Positions 13,080 to 13,459 of a stretch of DNA of 13,459 nt are shown here, piece by piece. Made by a program: the position numbers and the translations under genes. Below the pieces are notes generated by a model, which had not been told where the DNA came from, did no database searches, and was given only the letters and a program-made list of their open reading frames with translations. The number at the start of each line of letters is the position of its first letter. The first letter of the stretch is position 1. The DNA comes from an uncultured Prevotella sp. (GTDB taxonomy: Bacteria > Bacteroidota > Bacteroidia > Bacteroidales > Bacteroidaceae): the NCBI GenBank assembly GCA_900555035.1, contig USJX01000076.1, positions 1-13,459 on the forward strand, given 5' to 3'.

Positions 13080-13459
13080 TTAATTCTTGTAATTTCTTGT
13101 CTGTACCTTAATTGCCTCATACTCGAGAGGTTCCTTGTTGAGCACTGGAGCAGTTGTATCGTTGCCCTGATACTCCCAGCAGCCTACGTAGAAGAAGTTC
13201 TCGTCATCACGCTTAGCCTCGCCTTCCTCTGTCTGGTACTCCTCACGGAAGTGACCACCACAGCTCTCGTTGCGGTGCAATGCATCGTAAGCGATCAACT
13301 CGCCCATCAAGATGAAGTCACGCAAGTGGATAGCCTTATCCAACTCTACGTTCAAGCCTTCCTTCTTGCCTGGGATGAAGAGGTTCTTGTTGAATTCCTC
13401 GCGCAGAGCCTTCATCTTCTTCAAGCCTTCCTCAAGACCTTCCTTGGTACGACCCATAC
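13080..13459 (-). CDS. sdhA: Succinate dehydrogenase/fumarate reductase flavoprotein subunit, C-terminal part
   Basis: Only the last 126 or so codons lie in the window; the frame is open to the right edge and the gene continues beyond it, so the Met at 13457 is internal. The visible part is the C-terminal helical domain that follows the FAD and capping domains: helices (EGLEEGLKKMKALREEFN, ELDKAIHLRDFILMGELIAY) and the conserved RNESCGGHFREEYQTEEGEA segment typical of SdhA/FrdA of the Bacteroidota type. The catalytic residues and FAD site are outside the window. It precedes sdhB by 15 bp in the same direction; the membrane subunit gene is expected upstream, outside the window. Confidence 0.93.
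   Translation of the reverse strand, partial: MGRTKEGLEEGLKKMKALREEFNKNLFIPGKKEGLNVELDKAIHLRDFILMGELIAYDALHRNESCGGHFREEYQTEEGEAKRDDENFFYVGCWEYQGNDTTAPVLNKEPLEYEAIKVQTRNYKN

Overview
The window looks like chromosomal DNA from an anaerobic Bacteroidota bacterium, most likely Prevotella/Segatella. Four lines of evidence point there. The proteins are of Bacteroidota type (S41 protease, ParE, BspA-like leucine-rich repeat proteins, ORF6N protein, THUMP-like methyltransferase, SdhA-SdhB). Several upstream regions match the Bacteroidota promoter pattern TTG-(19-20 nt)-TAnnTTTG. Shine-Dalgarno sequences are scarce. The gaps between genes are long, AT-rich and full of repeats. Every confident gene is on the minus strand, so transcription runs from right to left.

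Layout, left to right: (1) 1-290, a 47-bp tandem repeat array entering from the left edge, then a strong hairpin terminator at 303-355. (2) 483-5336, an apparent three-gene unit read GNAT-like protein -> parE -> S41 protease, with a consensus promoter at 5369-5399 and a short purine-rich repeat tract after each stop codon. (3) 5337-5956, an AT-rich gap with a promoter, tiny ORFs including a hydrophobic one that looks frameshifted, and a hairpin terminator. (4) 5957-8356, two 306-codon leucine-rich repeat genes, identical over 749 bp of DNA, separated by a GC-richer, hairpin-rich element of unknown nature. (5) 8357-8702, a perfect 36-bp palindrome and a short gene remnant. (6) 8703-9656, an ORF6N-domain protein with a PLD-like C-terminus and a textbook promoter. 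(7) 9657-9962, a large hairpin and a 33-bp direct repeat. (8) 9963-11546, a SAM-dependent methyltransferase with a low-complexity insertion and a leader of 15-bp repeats. (9) 11653-12305, five small palindromes spaced about two helical turns apart, then a field of GTGAAGAG repeats able to form alternative hairpins. (10) 12306-13459, sdhB and the end of sdhA, cut by the right edge.

Housekeeping functions (DNA decatenation, periplasmic proteolysis, fumarate/succinate respiration) flank a plastic centre (duplicated LRR genes, ORF6N gene, remnants, repeats). I found no complete, recognisable new multi-gene system. The most unusual signals are non-coding: the phased palindrome array, the structured element between the LRR genes, the stop-carrying 24-bp tandem repeats at the end of one LRR gene, and the cluster of tiny ORFs. 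All functional calls come from motif recognition by eye; no homology search or folding program was run.
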